Below, one piece after another: positions 27,294-38,600 of a DNA stretch of 64,000 nt. The DNA lies in contig NZ_CP159834.1 in assembly GCF_047730165.1 (NCBI RefSeq), positions 2,480,001-2,544,000 on the forward strand, written 5' to 3'. How positions within the stretch are numbered: the first letter of the stretch is position 1; the number at the start of each line of letters is the position of its first letter. The translations under genes and the position numbers were made by a program. A model generated the notes under the pieces. The model was given only the letters and a program-made list of their open reading frames with translations. It made no database searches and had not been told where the DNA came from. The DNA is from Patiriisocius sp047730165 (GTDB taxonomy: Bacteria; Bacteroidota; Bacteroidia; Flavobacteriales; Flavobacteriaceae).

Positions 27294-30200
27294 ATGAAAA
27301 AAATCTTATTTGTGATGCTTCTCTGCATCCTATCTACCTTACAAGCACAAGAACTTACTAACGCTCTATTAAACGAGATGAAACCACGTAACATTGGCCC
27401 AGGCGGAATGTCTGGCCGTGTGACCTCTATTGATGTGGTCACCTCAAATCCCGATATTATGTATGTTGGGACTGCTTCTGGGGGTTTATGGAAATCTACC
27501 AGCGCTGGGATTAAATGGGATCCTATTTTTGATAATGAAATAACAGCCTCCATAGGTGCGGTGGCAATCACACAATCTAATCCTTCTGTAATCTGGGTAG
27601 GAACCGGTGAAGGAAATCCTCGTAACAGCTTAAATGGTGGCTACGGAGTTTACAAGTCTCTTGACGGAGGTAAAAACTGGATGGCAATGGGGCTAGAAAA
27701 AACCCGTCACATTCATAAAATATTAATTGACCCAACAGATCCCAACACGGTATACATAGGCGCTATTGGTTCCCCTTGGGGCGTTCACGAAGAACGTGGC
27801 GTATATAAAACAACAGATGGCGGTACCACGTGGAATAAAATTTTATACCAAAACAAAACTACGGGGGTAGGAGATATGGTAATGGATCCTGCCAATCCTA
27901 ATAAACTAGTAGTAGCGATGTGGGATCATAAACGAGATCCTTGGTTCTTTAGAAGTGGTGGAGAAGGCTCTGGACTTTTCATAACACACGATGGTGGCGA
28001 TACTTGGGAAGAACGCACAGAGAAAGATGGATTGCCTAAAGGCGAACTAGGCAGAATAGGATTATCAATCGCTCCTAACAAACCAAACATTATCTATGCT
28101 TTAGTAGAAGCAAAAAAGAATGCCTTATACAAATCTGATGACGGCGGCTTTACTTGGAAAAAAATTAATGATAAGAGTGACATAGGAAACAGACCTTTTT
28201 ATTACAGTGATATTTTTGTAGATCCTGAAAACGAGAATCGAGTATTCTCTGTTTTTACCTATGTGAATGTTTCTGAAGATGGTGGAAAAAACTTTGATCA
28301 ATTAATGGGTGCCTATGGCGTAGACAACGGCGTACACCCTGATCATCACGCTTGGTGGATACACCCTACTGATGGAAGCTTTATGATGGACGGTAATGAC
28401 GGCGGACTTAACATCACCCACGATGGCGGGAAAACTTGGCGCTTTATTGGTAATCTACCTGTAGCACAATTCTACCACATAAATGTAGATAATGAATACC
28501 CATACAACGTCTATGGCGGGATGCAAGACAACGGAAGTTGGAGAGGTCCTGCTTACGTTTGGAGAGCACAAGGAATCCGCAATAGTTACTGGCAAGAGAT
28601 TAGTTTTGGGGATGGCTTTGACGTGGTACCAGATCAGGATGACAGCCGTTACGGTTGGAGTATGAGTCAGCAAGGATCTGTGAGTCGTTATGATTGGCAA
28701 ACGGGAAATAACTATACCGTAAAACCTACCCATCCAGATGCAGACGTAACGCTTCGTTTTAACTGGAACAGCGCGATTAATATTGATCCTTTTGATACGA
28801 GTACTATTTACTTCGGAAGTCAGTTTGTGCATAAATCAATTGATAAAGGGCTCACGTGGACAGTGATATCACCAGATGTAACAACGAATGATCCAGAAAA
28901 ACAAAAACAAGCTGAAAGTGGTGGATTAACGATGGATGCTACAGGAGCAGAAAATCATACGACCATATTAGTCATAGAACCTTCTCCTGTTGAAAAGGAT
29001 GTGCTATATGTAGGAACGGATGATGGTCGTGTCCATATTTCAAAAAACGGTGGTAATAGCTGGGATGAAATTTCTAGCCTCCCAGGCTTACCCGCCGGAA
29101 GTTGGATCACTCAGATTAAAGCAAGTAAAACAAAGAAAGGATCTGCATTGCTTGTTGCAAATGATTACAGACGTTTTAATTTCAGCCCCTATGGTTATAG
29201 AACGGACGATTATGGTAAATCGTGGCGCCGTATTGTAAATGAAAAAGATACAGAAAGTTATGCTTTATGTATTGTAGAAGATCCTATAGAAAACAACTTG
29301 ATGTTTTTAGGGACCGATGACGGTTTATACTATTCTATAAACGCCGGGTTCACATGGGATAAATACACCAATGGATTTCCTACTGTACCTGTGAAAGATT
29401 TAGTGATTCACCCAAGAGAACACGATTTAGTGATTGGTACTTTTGGTAGAGCCGCTTGGGTGTTGGATGATCTTCGTCCATTACGCGAAATTGCAAAAAA
29501 CAAAAATATATTGAACGAAAGCTTAAAAGTATTTACACCTCCTACGGCCTATCAAGCTGCATATCAACAACCTACCGGAACTCGTTTTGGTGGTGATGCG
29601 CTGTACCAAGGAGAGAATAAAGACAGTGGCGCACAAATTAGCTATTGGTATAATACTCCTTCTGCAGAGAAAAGTGAGGATGATGCTCCAGACCCAATTA
29701 GTGATAATGAGAAAGATGAAGTCGATGAAGATAATGATGATGAAATTTCTACAATGCTCAGTGACGATGAAGATAACGGAACTTCAAAAGATTCTATTTA
29801 TATGAAAATCTATGATGGAGATCGTTTGATAAGAAGTTTGAAAAGAAAGGTGCCAGACAGTTCTGGGATTTACAAATGGACTTGGAGAATGAACGAGGCT
29901 GGACAGAATAGACCTTCTAGAACCATTAGAAAACGAAAAGTAGAGCTGGGTGGCACTGCCGTAAAACCGGGAAGCTATAGGATCGAAATGGAAAATAACG
30001 GGACTAACACTTCTACCACAATTAAAGTGGAAAGTGACCCTAGACTTAACATTCCGCAGAGAGCAATTTTGGATACTTACAATGCTTCAAAACAAATGGA
30101 GGAAATGACGCAAACCGCGGCAGATGCTGTAAAACAATTAGTAGAAAGTAAAATGGCTTCGGAAACATTCAGTAAAAATCTAAAGAAGGAAGATAAAGAA

Positions 30201-30542
30201 AAGTATAAGGAAGAATTGAAAGAGGCAAAGAACATCAATAAAAAAATTGATAGTTTAATAGCTCTATATATAGGAAGCGTAGATAAGCGACAAGGAATCA
30301 CGAGAAACCCAGAAGTCACGGTGATGCAGCGCATAGGAAGTGCCCGCTGGTATAGTGGCACCCGCCCTAATGGACTCACAGAAACCGAGCGAACACTTAT
30401 GCAGCAAGCCAAGACTGAACTTAATGCAGCGCTCAGGAAAACCAATGCCTTTTATGCAAAAGATTGGGATGAATATACATCTAAAATGAAAGCGATCTCA
30501 TTACCAACATTTAAAGAAACAACAATTTTTAAATTGAACTAA
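27294..30542 (+). CDS. Sortilin/BNR-repeat secreted beta-propeller protein, 1082 aa
   Basis: A signal peptide (MKKILFVMLLCILSTLQAQ) precedes many Asp-box/BNR units of the VPS10/sortilin type: YGVYKSLDGGKNWMAMG, RGVYKTTDGGTTWNKI, GLFITHDGGDTWEER, ALYKSDDGGFTWKKI and GRVHISKNGGNSWDEI. These form a ten-bladed-like propeller over about 750 residues. An acidic low-complexity stretch follows (about residues 800-845, many D and E), then a helical C-terminal region. It has no recognisable catalytic centre. It lies 14 nt upstream of an S9 peptidase gene and is probably co-transcribed, so a role in peptide or protein handling in the envelope is plausible. The ATG at 27294 is preferred because of the promoter box. 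Confidence 0.85.
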   Translation: MKKILFVMLLCILSTLQAQELTNALLNEMKPRNIGPGGMSGRVTSIDVVTSNPDIMYVGTASGGLWKSTSAGIKWDPIFDNEITASIGAVAITQSNPSVIWVGTGEGNPRNSLNGGYGVYKSLDGGKNWMAMGLEKTRHIHKILIDPTDPNTVYIGAIGSPWGVHEERGVYKTTDGGTTWNKILYQNKTTGVGDMVMDPANPNKLVVAMWDHKRDPWFFRSGGEGSGLFITHDGGDTWEERTEKDGLPKGELGRIGLSIAPNKPNIIYALVEAKKNALYKSDDGGFTWKKINDKSDIGNRPFYYSDIFVDPENENRVFSVFTYVNVSEDGGKNFDQLMGAYGVDNGVHPDHHAWWIHPTDGSFMMDGNDGGLNITHDGGKTWRFIGNLPVAQFYHINVDNEYPYNVYGGMQDNGSWRGPAYVWRAQGIRNSYWQEISFGDGFDVVPDQDDSRYGWSMSQQGSVSRYDWQTGNNYTVKPTHPDADVTLRFNWNSAINIDPFDTSTIYFGSQFVHKSIDKGLTWTVISPDVTTNDPEKQKQAESGGLTMDATGAENHTTILVIEPSPVEKDVLYVGTDDGRVHISKNGGNSWDEISSLPGLPAGSWITQIKASKTKKGSALLVANDYRRFNFSPYGYRTDDYGKSWRRIVNEKDTESYALCIVEDPIENNLMFLGTDDGLYYSINAGFTWDKYTNGFPTVPVKDLVIHPREHDLVIGTFGRAAWVLDDLRPLREIAKNKNILNESLKVFTPPTAYQAAYQQPTGTRFGGDALYQGENKDSGAQISYWYNTPSAEKSEDDAPDPISDNEKDEVDEDNDDEISTMLSDDEDNGTSKDSIYMKIYDGDRLIRSLKRKVPDSSGIYKWTWRMNEAGQNRPSRTIRKRKVELGGTAVKPGSYRIEMENNGTNTSTTIKVESDPRLNIPQRAILDTYNASKQMEEMTQTAADAVKQLVESKMASETFSKNLKKEDKEKYKEELKEAKNINKKIDSLIALYIGSVDKRQGITRNPEVTVMQRIGSARWYSGTRPNGLTETERTLMQQAKTELNAALRKTNAFYAKDWDEYTSKMKAISLPTFKETTIFKLN

Positions 30543-30556
30543 CCAAAACTAAAACA

Positions 30557-32503
30557 ATGAAACATGTATTGATTACTGCATTGTCGGCCTTACTCCTTTT
30601 TAGTTGTAAGAATGGAACTAAAGAATATGCAACAGCAAAGAAAGAGGTAAAACAATATACCATAGAACAATTTATGGATAACGAGAGCGCAGGTTCTAAT
30701 GGGTACTCGCACGATAACTCAAAGATGTTAATTACCAGCAATCGTTCTGGTATTAATAATATTTATGAAGTTCCTGCTACAGGAGGTGATTTAAAACCCA
30801 TCACTCAAAGTGATAGTGTATCTATTTATGGGCTTTCCTATTTCCCTAAAGATGATCGCATCTTGTTTACTATGGATGGAAATGGTGATGAAATCTACAA
30901 GATCTTCTTGAAAGATAAAGACCAAGTTATAAGCCTGACACCAGGAAAAGATGTACGCACAGGATTTGTAGGCTGGGCAAAAGGTGGAGAATCCTTTTAT
31001 TTTCAGATGAATAAACGAGACCCACAATTTATGGATTTATATGAAATGAATACTGAAAACTTTGAATCCAAGTTGCTTTTTAAAGTAGAAAACAATTATG
31101 ACTTTGGGATCATCTCTAACAATGGTCAATACATTACAGTTTCCGAGGCTATTACTACAAACAACTCAAACTTGTATTTAATTGAATTAGCAACTGGTGA
31201 AAAAACTAAAATTAATACAACTGAAAGTAGTAATCAGGGCTCAGATTTTTCTGTAGATAATACCTCATTGTATTATGTGACGGACCTCGATAGCGAATTT
31301 AGCTATGTTGCAAAATATGATATCGAAAAAGGAATAAGCACAAAGGTCACAGATAGTAAATGGGATACTTACAGTTATTACTTTTCTAAAAAGGGGACCT
31401 ACACATTAGAAATTTTAAACGAGGATGCCGAAACCGCTGTTTATGTAACAAAGACTACCACCGGAAAGAAAGTGGAATTTCCAGAAATAGAAGGACAACA
31501 AGTAAGTGGAATAAGCTTTAGTGATGATGAAACTATAGCCATCTTAAGAGTAGGAAGTTCTGCAAAACCTATGAATACATATTCTTATAATATGGAAACT
31601 AAAGAGTACTTCCAACTTACAGATGTATTGAGTAAGGAAATAGATCAAGACGACCTAGTAAAATCTACCGTAGTGCGGTTTAAATCGTTTGATAATGTTG
31701 AGATTCCTGCTATCTATTATAAACCACATCAAGCCACTGCGGATAATAAAGTGCCAGCTTTGGTTTGGGTTCATGGAGGTCCAGGAGGACAGTCTAGACA
31801 ATCCTATAATACAAATCTTCAATTTTTAGTGAACCAAGGATACGCCGTTCTTGCCGTTAACAATAGAGGAAGCAGCGGTTATGGTAAAACGTTTTTCGCA
31901 ATGGATGACCAAAACCACGGTGAGAAAGATCTTAAAGATTGTATCGCTGGTAAAGACTGGTTAGCTGCTCAAGAAAATATAGACGCAGATAAAATAGGGA
32001 TTCTAGGAGGATCTTACGGTGGTTACATGACGATGGCGGCCTTAACCTTTGCACCAGAAGAATTTAAAGTAGGCGTAAATATTTATGGAGTGACTAACTG
32101 GATGCGCACGCTACAGAGTATCCCACCGTGGTGGGCATCATTTAAAGATGCACTATACTTAGAAATGGGTGATCCTAATACGGAAGACAGCATCAGATTA
32201 AAAAGACAGTCTCCCCTATTCCATACCGAAAACGTAACAAAGCCTCTAATGGTTTTACAAGGGGCTCAAGATCCACGTGTGCTGCAGGTAGAAAGTGATG
32301 AGATCGTTGCAGGTGTTCGAAAAAATGGTGTGCCCGTTGAGTATGTTTTATTTGAGGACGAAGGTCACGGTTTTGTAAAGAAAGAAAACCAGATAAAAGC
32401 GTATAGCAGCATTGCAAAGTTTCTAGACACCTATTTAAAAGGGACACCAGAAGTGATGAATGACGGTGAGAAGCAGAGGCCTATTAAGATTGATATGCAT
32501 TAA
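30557..32503 (+). CDS. S9-family (prolyl oligopeptidase-type) lipoprotein peptidase, 648 aa
   Basis: MKHVLITALSALLLFSC gives a lipidated C17. The N-terminal 370 residues form a propeller (ISNNGQYITVSEAIT, FSVDNTSLYYVTDLD) that gates access. The C-terminal alpha/beta hydrolase carries the catalytic triad S486 (GILGGSYGGY), D572 (GAQDPRV) and H604 (DEGHGF), and WVHGGPGG forms the oxyanion region. It hydrolyses oligopeptides, probably after proline or as an acyl-aminoacyl peptidase, at the periplasmic face of the envelope. It follows the BNR protein gene by 14 nt. Confidence 0.92.
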   Translation: MKHVLITALSALLLFSCKNGTKEYATAKKEVKQYTIEQFMDNESAGSNGYSHDNSKMLITSNRSGINNIYEVPATGGDLKPITQSDSVSIYGLSYFPKDDRILFTMDGNGDEIYKIFLKDKDQVISLTPGKDVRTGFVGWAKGGESFYFQMNKRDPQFMDLYEMNTENFESKLLFKVENNYDFGIISNNGQYITVSEAITTNNSNLYLIELATGEKTKINTTESSNQGSDFSVDNTSLYYVTDLDSEFSYVAKYDIEKGISTKVTDSKWDTYSYYFSKKGTYTLEILNEDAETAVYVTKTTTGKKVEFPEIEGQQVSGISFSDDETIAILRVGSSAKPMNTYSYNMETKEYFQLTDVLSKEIDQDDLVKSTVVRFKSFDNVEIPAIYYKPHQATADNKVPALVWVHGGPGGQSRQSYNTNLQFLVNQGYAVLAVNNRGSSGYGKTFFAMDDQNHGEKDLKDCIAGKDWLAAQENIDADKIGILGGSYGGYMTMAALTFAPEEFKVGVNIYGVTNWMRTLQSIPPWWASFKDALYLEMGDPNTEDSIRLKRQSPLFHTENVTKPLMVLQGAQDPRVLQVESDEIVAGVRKNGVPVEYVLFEDEGHGFVKKENQIKAYSSIAKFLDTYLKGTPEVMNDGEKQRPIKIDMH

Positions 32504-32643
32504 TTGTAGCATTAAATAATTGGGAGACTTGACAAATTAGCAGTTTTAAAATAGTAAATTATATAATAGGAAAAAGCTGAATCAAGTTGAGCACAAGTCA
32601 ATTTCAGAATGAAAAATAGTAGAAATAATAAATAGCATAGAGA

Positions 32644-33333
32644 ATGAAAAAAATGATGTACGCCCTAATTCTAGGGATGATAATAAACACAGCAAGCGCA
32701 CAAAACAGTGAATTTGACAAAATAGGAAGTTGGTATATACTAAGCAGTAACAGCAAGCTTTCTGAAAACTGGAGCGTGCAAGCGCAAACCCAAATCCGTT
32801 TTTTTGAGTTAGCTAGCGAAATACAACAATTCAAAATACGAACTGGAGCTACCTACAACATAATGGAAGGTTTATCTATAGGGCTTGGATATGCATATTT
32901 TAGAAATGATTTTTCATACTTAGCTGAAAATCCGGCTCCATTTGATGAACATCGCATTGTTGAAGATATCTATCTTTCTCAAAAAATGGGCAAAGCAAAA
33001 ATCAACCATCGTGCACGTCTAGAAAATCGGTTTATTATTGTTGATGGCGATACAGACACCCGCCACTGGTTTAGATATATGGTAAAGGTTTCGCACCCTA
33101 TTTCAGCAAAGTTTACCGCAGATATTTATAATGAGATCTGGCTCAATTTACAAGAACCAATATTTGCTCAAAATTGGTTAGGTACTGGTGTAAGTTATAA
33201 AGTAAACGAATTACTAAAAGCAAGAGTGGGCTATCAAAGAATTCATTTAAGTGGACCAGACTATGACCGACTTATTTTTGAATTAAATTTTAGCTTAGAT
33301 TTTTCTGAAAAGAAAAACGAGAATGTAAAATAA
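32644..33333 (+). CDS. DUF2490-family outer-membrane protein, 229 aa
   Basis: A signal peptide (MYALILGMIINTASAQ) is followed by a beta-barrel pattern typical of DUF2490: GSWYILSSNSKLSENWSV, SIGLGYAYFRNDF, RIVEDIYLSQKM, RARLENRFI, HWFRYMVKVSHPI, AQNWLGTGVSYKV and a last strand FELNFSLDF. It lies 19 nt upstream of the hydrolase-OsmC gene, which suggests co-transcription. The function is unknown. Confidence 0.8.
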   Translation: MKKMMYALILGMIINTASAQNSEFDKIGSWYILSSNSKLSENWSVQAQTQIRFFELASEIQQFKIRTGATYNIMEGLSIGLGYAYFRNDFSYLAENPAPFDEHRIVEDIYLSQKMGKAKINHRARLENRFIIVDGDTDTRHWFRYMVKVSHPISAKFTADIYNEIWLNLQEPIFAQNWLGTGVSYKVNELLKARVGYQRIHLSGPDYDRLIFELNFSLDFSEKKNENVK

Positions 33334-33352
33334 GGAATTAAGACACAATCTT

Positions 33353-34567
33353 ATGAAAAGTAGCAAAATCACATTTACCAATGCAAAAGGAGTTAGGCTC
33401 TCTGGACGCCTAGATATGCCTTTGCATCAAGACCCGCACAACTTTGCGATTTTCGCACATTGTTTTACCTGTACTAAAGATTTTAGTGCGGTACGCAATG
33501 TGAGCAAAGCGCTGGCGAGCGAGGGTTTTGGGGTCTTGCGTATTGACTTTACGGGTCTTGGCGATAGTGATGGTGATTTTGCTGATACTAACTTTTCAAG
33601 TAATGTGGAAGATTTGGTTCAAGCGGCAGACTTTCTGTCTCGAGAGTATAAAGCCCCTACCCTATTGGTAGGTCACTCATTAGGTGGAGCAGCAGCCATT
33701 TTTGCAGCTTCGGAAATACCAACGATTGAAGCTTTGGCTACCATAGGAGCACCTAGTAGTCCGGTACATTTAAGAAAGCAGTTTGGTTCTAAAGCCGAAG
33801 AGATAGAAAAAGATGGAGCTGCGACAGTACGTCTAGCAGGTAGAGATTTTACATTTAAAAAGCAGTTTTTTGAAGATTTACAAAATCAGTCGTGCGAAGC
33901 GGCCGCAGGAAAACTAGATGGGAAAGCCTTGCTAATATTTCATTCTCCTCAAGATGCAACGGTTTCTATAAAAAATGCTGAAGAAATTTATCACGCTGCA
34001 AAACATCCTAAAAGTTTTGTGACACTTGATGGTACAGAACATTTATTAATTGACAAGAAAAGTGCCTCATACGTGGGTAAAGTAATTGCAGGTTGGGCAG
34101 CAAGATATATAGACGTTCCATCAGAAGAAGTTATTTCAACTTCGCATCAAGTGGTAGCTAGTCTTGACGATGAAGATAATTTTACCACACTCTTAAAATT
34201 AGGTAATCACTACCTCAAAGCAGATGAACCGTTACGTGTAGGCGGTAATGATTATGGACCAACTCCTTATGAATTATTAGCTGGAAGCCTATCTGCTTGT
34301 ACAGCGATGACCATACAGATGTACGCTAAACGCAAAGGCTGGAAAATAGAAAATATCGAGGTTCACACTACGTACTCTAAAACATATGCTGAGGATTGTC
34401 AAAATTGCGATAGTGATACAGATAAAATAGACACATTTAATCGTGAAATTAAATTAACTGCAGATTTTGATGAGAAGCAGCTGCAACGTATTCTTCAGAT
34501 AGCAGATAAATGTCCTGTTCATAAAACACTGAATAATGAAACGCAGATACTCACGAAAATTATCTAA
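33353..34567 (+). CDS. Bifunctional alpha/beta hydrolase / OsmC-like protein, 404 aa
   Basis: Residues 1-255 form an alpha/beta hydrolase with the nucleophile in VGHSLGGAA, an acidic residue near FHSPQDATV and a His in GTEHLL. Residues 275-404 are an OsmC/Ohr domain with the two redox cysteines in LSACTAMTIQMYAKRKGW and ADKCPVHKTL. The OsmC part would reduce organic or fatty hydroperoxides with thiols, and the hydrolase part might release them from esters; this coupling is inferred from the fusion. It is cytoplasmic. The fusion is a known arrangement in Bacteroidota and Proteobacteria. Confidence 0.9.
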   Translation: MKSSKITFTNAKGVRLSGRLDMPLHQDPHNFAIFAHCFTCTKDFSAVRNVSKALASEGFGVLRIDFTGLGDSDGDFADTNFSSNVEDLVQAADFLSREYKAPTLLVGHSLGGAAAIFAASEIPTIEALATIGAPSSPVHLRKQFGSKAEEIEKDGAATVRLAGRDFTFKKQFFEDLQNQSCEAAAGKLDGKALLIFHSPQDATVSIKNAEEIYHAAKHPKSFVTLDGTEHLLIDKKSASYVGKVIAGWAARYIDVPSEEVISTSHQVVASLDDEDNFTTLLKLGNHYLKADEPLRVGGNDYGPTPYELLAGSLSACTAMTIQMYAKRKGWKIENIEVHTTYSKTYAEDCQNCDSDTDKIDTFNREIKLTADFDEKQLQRILQIADKCPVHKTLNNETQILTKII

Positions 34568-34813
34568 TCATTTTAAAGCTTAATAAAGCTTTGAAATTGT
34601 GAACGCTTTTATAAGGCGTTACCTTTTCTATTAGCAAGCCTGATTTAAAACGCAAGTATAAAAATTATTACGTCTTTAAAATTTCAGAACACTTAAAAGT
34701 GACTTTGAGGGACTAAATTGATTCTGAAAATTATTCGTTAAGAATGATTTAAAATTTTGTGAGGACATATAAATAACCGTACATTGAAATTAAAATAATT
34801 TAATACTAACAAT

Positions 34814-35401
34814 ATGAAAAATATAGCAATGACCGCACTTGTTGTGCTCGCCTTAGTAAGTTGTAAAAACGATAAGAAAGAAATGCCAATTCAGGAAAAT
34901 GCCGAAACTACAGATGTTCTAGTATCTGATACTACCAATGCTTCTGCTATAAAAAAAATAAGCGTCCAACTAGATGCTAGAAGTGCCAGCACAGCAAGAG
35001 GTATGGCATATTTATCAGAAAAAGATGGCTCCGTGGTTTTTGAAGCAAAGATTACCGGTTTGGATCCTGGAATGCACGCTATACATTTGCACGAAAAAGC
35101 TGATTGTAGCAGTGTTGATGGAAAATCTTCTGGTGGACACTGGAACCCAACTTTCCAAGCACACGGAAAATGGGGAACAGCCGAAGGATATCATAAAGGC
35201 GACATAGGTAATTTTGAAGTTAATGCAAACGGTATAGGGTCGATCAGGATGCGTACAGATGAATGGTGTATCGGTTGTGGGGATGAAGAAAAAGACATCG
35301 TAGGAAAGGCTATTGTAGTGCATCAAGGTGAAGATGATTTTAAATCTCAACCTTCTGGGGCTGCTGGTTCAAGAGTGAGTTGCGGAGGCATTATCAAATA
35401 G
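34814..35401 (+). CDS. sodC: Cu,Zn superoxide dismutase, lipoprotein, 195 aa
   Basis: MKNIAMTALVVLALVSC gives a lipidated C17. The metal ligands of the family are all present: copper H91 and H93 (IHLHE), bridging H109 (GGHWNP) and H170 (VVHQGEDD); zinc H109, H117 (AHGKWG), H127 and D130 (GYHKGDIGN). The disulfide pair is C98 and C190, and the electrostatic-guidance Arg is R187 (GSRVSC). It removes superoxide in the periplasm. An extra Cys pair, WCIGCGDE (C152, C155), is not part of the usual active site. The region 34568-34813 upstream shows no gene. Confidence 0.93.
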   Translation: MKNIAMTALVVLALVSCKNDKKEMPIQENAETTDVLVSDTTNASAIKKISVQLDARSASTARGMAYLSEKDGSVVFEAKITGLDPGMHAIHLHEKADCSSVDGKSSGGHWNPTFQAHGKWGTAEGYHKGDIGNFEVNANGIGSIRMRTDEWCIGCGDEEKDIVGKAIVVHQGEDDFKSQPSGAAGSRVSCGGIIK

Positions 35402-35417
35402 AAAAATAGTGTACTAT

Positions 35418-35453
35418 AAAAGCCGATATTGATTTTCATCAGTATCGGCTTTC
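35418..35453 (+). terminator. Terminator after sodC
   Basis: Hairpin with arms AAAGCCGATA and TATCGGCTTT, a 14-nt loop and a short T-rich tail, 17 nt after the sodC stop. Confidence 0.8.
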
Positions 35454-35556
35454 TACATTGTATTCTATTATGTTTCTTTTTAGAGGCGCATGGGGAACAC
35501 TTAATTTATGTTTCATATAGTAGTACATTACTAAGTGTACAAATATGATACCAAAA

Positions 35557-35591
35557 AAAAAGCTAGCCTATATATAATAGGCTAGCTTTTT
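35557..35591 (-). terminator. Terminator after the M36 peptidase gene
   Basis: Hairpin AAAAGCTAGCCTAT / ATAGGCTAGCTTTT with a short AT loop and A/T-tracts on both sides, 19 nt past the end of the peptidase gene. It can act in both directions. Confidence 0.9.
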
Positions 35592-35609
35592 GAGTAAAGA
35601 GTATTTATC

Positions 35610-38600
35610 TTACTTCTTAATTACTTGCTTAACAAGCACATTATCTGCTGTCATGATACGCACAAAGTAAAACCCATCTGCTAAGTCAGCCATACTGAAG
35701 TTTGTAACTTCTGATGTTGACGGAGTTACTTTTTTGATCGATCTTCCGTTGACATCTATAATCTCAATTCCTGTTAAGGACACATCACCATTGTAAGTTA
35801 GGTTGACGTTTCCGAAGGTAGGATTAGGAGTCAAAATCAATTGATCACTTAATACAGAAGGCTCGTTACTTAAAATCGCATCTACCGTTATGTTAAACTC
35901 ACACAGACTTTGATTTCCAGCTCCATCAACAACCGTTAATGTCACTGTATAATCACCTTCAAATAATTGAGCGCCTATAGCAGGTACTTGATTAACGATA
36001 AATGAACAATTATCTACAGCATCAGCAGCTGTTGCAAAATCTGGAAGTTCATAAAAATCACCTTGATTTACAGTAATCATTAAATCTTCTGGACAGTTGA
36101 TAGTAGGAACTTCTTCTTCTCCTGTAACCATCGCTGGGATTCGCTGTGGTAAACATCCTTGAAACCCTAGTTCCATATCTGTGTTATAAACACCATAGTC
36201 TGAATCTAAACAGTTTGAAGACCAATTTAACGCAGTGTCGTCTTCACCAACTCTTCTAAAAGAAGAATTACAAGCTTCAGTAAAATCTGCGCCAGCACCT
36301 TGCCACTCTATATCTGAAACATCTAACGCTACACCATCCACCGTTATGTCTAACGTACTGATCTCTAATTCTGATGCATTCCAGAATACAGACTCTACTA
36401 CATTATCTTCAGTATCTAGAATGATAATCCATCCATTACCTCCTTCACCCCACCATATGTTGCTGCCCCAGTAGTTATCACTTCCTGCCACATCATCAAA
36501 CACAATTGTGCTATTTTCTGTCATAAATCCTAATTCTTTAACAACACTATTGACTGTGTTAAAATTAGCATATGGTTCGTCACTTAGCGCGATTCTATAA
36601 CCACTATAATCTTTTGAAGCACCAATGTTCGTTACTTCTAAGATATCTGGAAACTGGAGACTAAGCTCTGTTACTTTTAATTCACTCGTAACAAACAAAG
36701 GCCCTTCTTGTGCATACACCGTTGTATTTTCTGTAGGTATAAATGTATAATTAGTTCCTGATTCCAGTAGATTACCACCTGAAGGTGCATCGTACCAGCT
36801 TATTACATTCCCTGGATCATTGAGGGTTGCCGTTACGCTTACTTCTTCGTTTAAACAAACCAATAATGCGTCTGTCGTTGTTGGAGGGTCTGCAGCAAAA
36901 AACACTTCTACTGTATCAGAATCTGATGAAGCAATAGAGCAATTTCCATCTTGCACTATATATGTAATAGTATGTACTCCTGGTCCTGCCGTTGCTGGAT
37001 TAAATGTATAAGAATACCCATCTCCATTGTCTGTTACACCTGGACCACTGTATACTCCACCAAATGGCATACCACCTGTTGCATTAGAGATTACAAATGA
37101 GCTTTGACATAAATCTGCTGGAGCTGTAAAGTTTGCTATATTTGAGGGAGTGTCAAATGCTTCTGTACCATCCGCTCTACTAGCTGAACTACCTTGATCT
37201 GCACTAAAACCTAAGCCTCTTTTTGCAAAGGCATCCCAAATAAGACATTCATTTGCACCACCATACAACGCAACATCTGCTGCCAGAATAGCATCTCTAC
37301 CATCTACAAAACCTGGTGCACAAGGTTGTAATTTTAAGCCTTCAGTCACTAGAAGCATTGCTTGTATATTACCTGCATCTAGGTCAACATCCCCAGTTAC
37401 TGTTAAAAAATCATCACTAAAGCCGTGTGCATCAATAAGATTCCAAGTCATTTCCCATAACATAGCTGCCCAAACAGAACCAACACCATGCGGAAGACTC
37501 TCTGTCATAATATCATCATAGGTATGAGGATTCACACCAAGGTCTGTACTATAAGGAAAAGATCTAATACCATTCCCGTTTGGACCTTGTCCAAAAAGAT
37601 AGGTTCCTACTGCTCTGACATCTCCTGGCATATCAGTATCTTTCATAGTTAGCATAATACCATAATAGTCACTCCATCCTTCACCCATTTGCTCATTACC
37701 AGAAAGACAGCCCGCATTTGCTGCTCCCCCTGTTAAACGATTCGATATTCCGTGTCCATATTCATGTACGATCACTAGCGCGTCAAAATCTCCGTCCTGG
37801 CTGTTGCACGTGTACATCTGCATTGTTGGATTCCCGCCATCTGGAGGGGTCCCAAAATTTGCATTACATTCACCAGAATTATCTTGTGCTTCTGCATTTA
37901 CAGAATCACTACCAGCACCACCTTGACCATAATTATTTTCTTGAAAATTTCCAGAATTTGGATCAAAACCATATTGATACATTACATCATGAATGGTATT
38001 ATTCCAATAGAATAAATTTGTTATGGCTGCATCTTCGTATTGATTTGCGGTACTATATGCTTGATCAAATGGGTATCCCGTAAAATCAAGATTATCGCCA
38101 CCATCTGGCTGATAACCTGAGTTGTCACCATCCTCATAAGAATTTGTATTATTACCTCTAGTAGTCGTAAAGTCTGCTCCTGCTACTCCATTAATATCAT
38201 GCCACCCAAAAGGAGATGCATCAATATTACTTGGCATACTTTCTATAGTTCTCGAGCCAAAGTATGGGCTTATAATAGGCATCGCAAAAACCTCATAACA
38301 ATCAGTACATCCTTGCGCTGCACTTACCGTTGCCTCATAATTAGGAATGTCTATCAAATTTAGGTTAAAATTTAATTTCTCCTCTGCACTATGGTCGTGT
38401 GCTATACTGCACTGGGTCATCCAATCAAACTTAGAAATCACAACACCCGTATTTGCATCTACCTGAATGTTATACCAATGCTCCTGCGCTTTTTCTTGAA
38501 TTGAAATATCCCACACTAAGTAAACCGATTCATCAACCACTTTATAAGCGAGTGACACAGGAATATCGCTTAATGAAATCCCCGCATTAGAATAGACAAC

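Noticed and set aside
34574..34640. Short hairpins after the hydrolase-OsmC gene
   Set aside because: Arms of only 7 nt with bulges and no clear T-tract; not strong enough to call a terminator.
36235..38083. Plus-strand ORFs opposite the M36 peptidase gene
   Set aside because: Antisense shadows of a long conserved coding sequence with no recognisable product.
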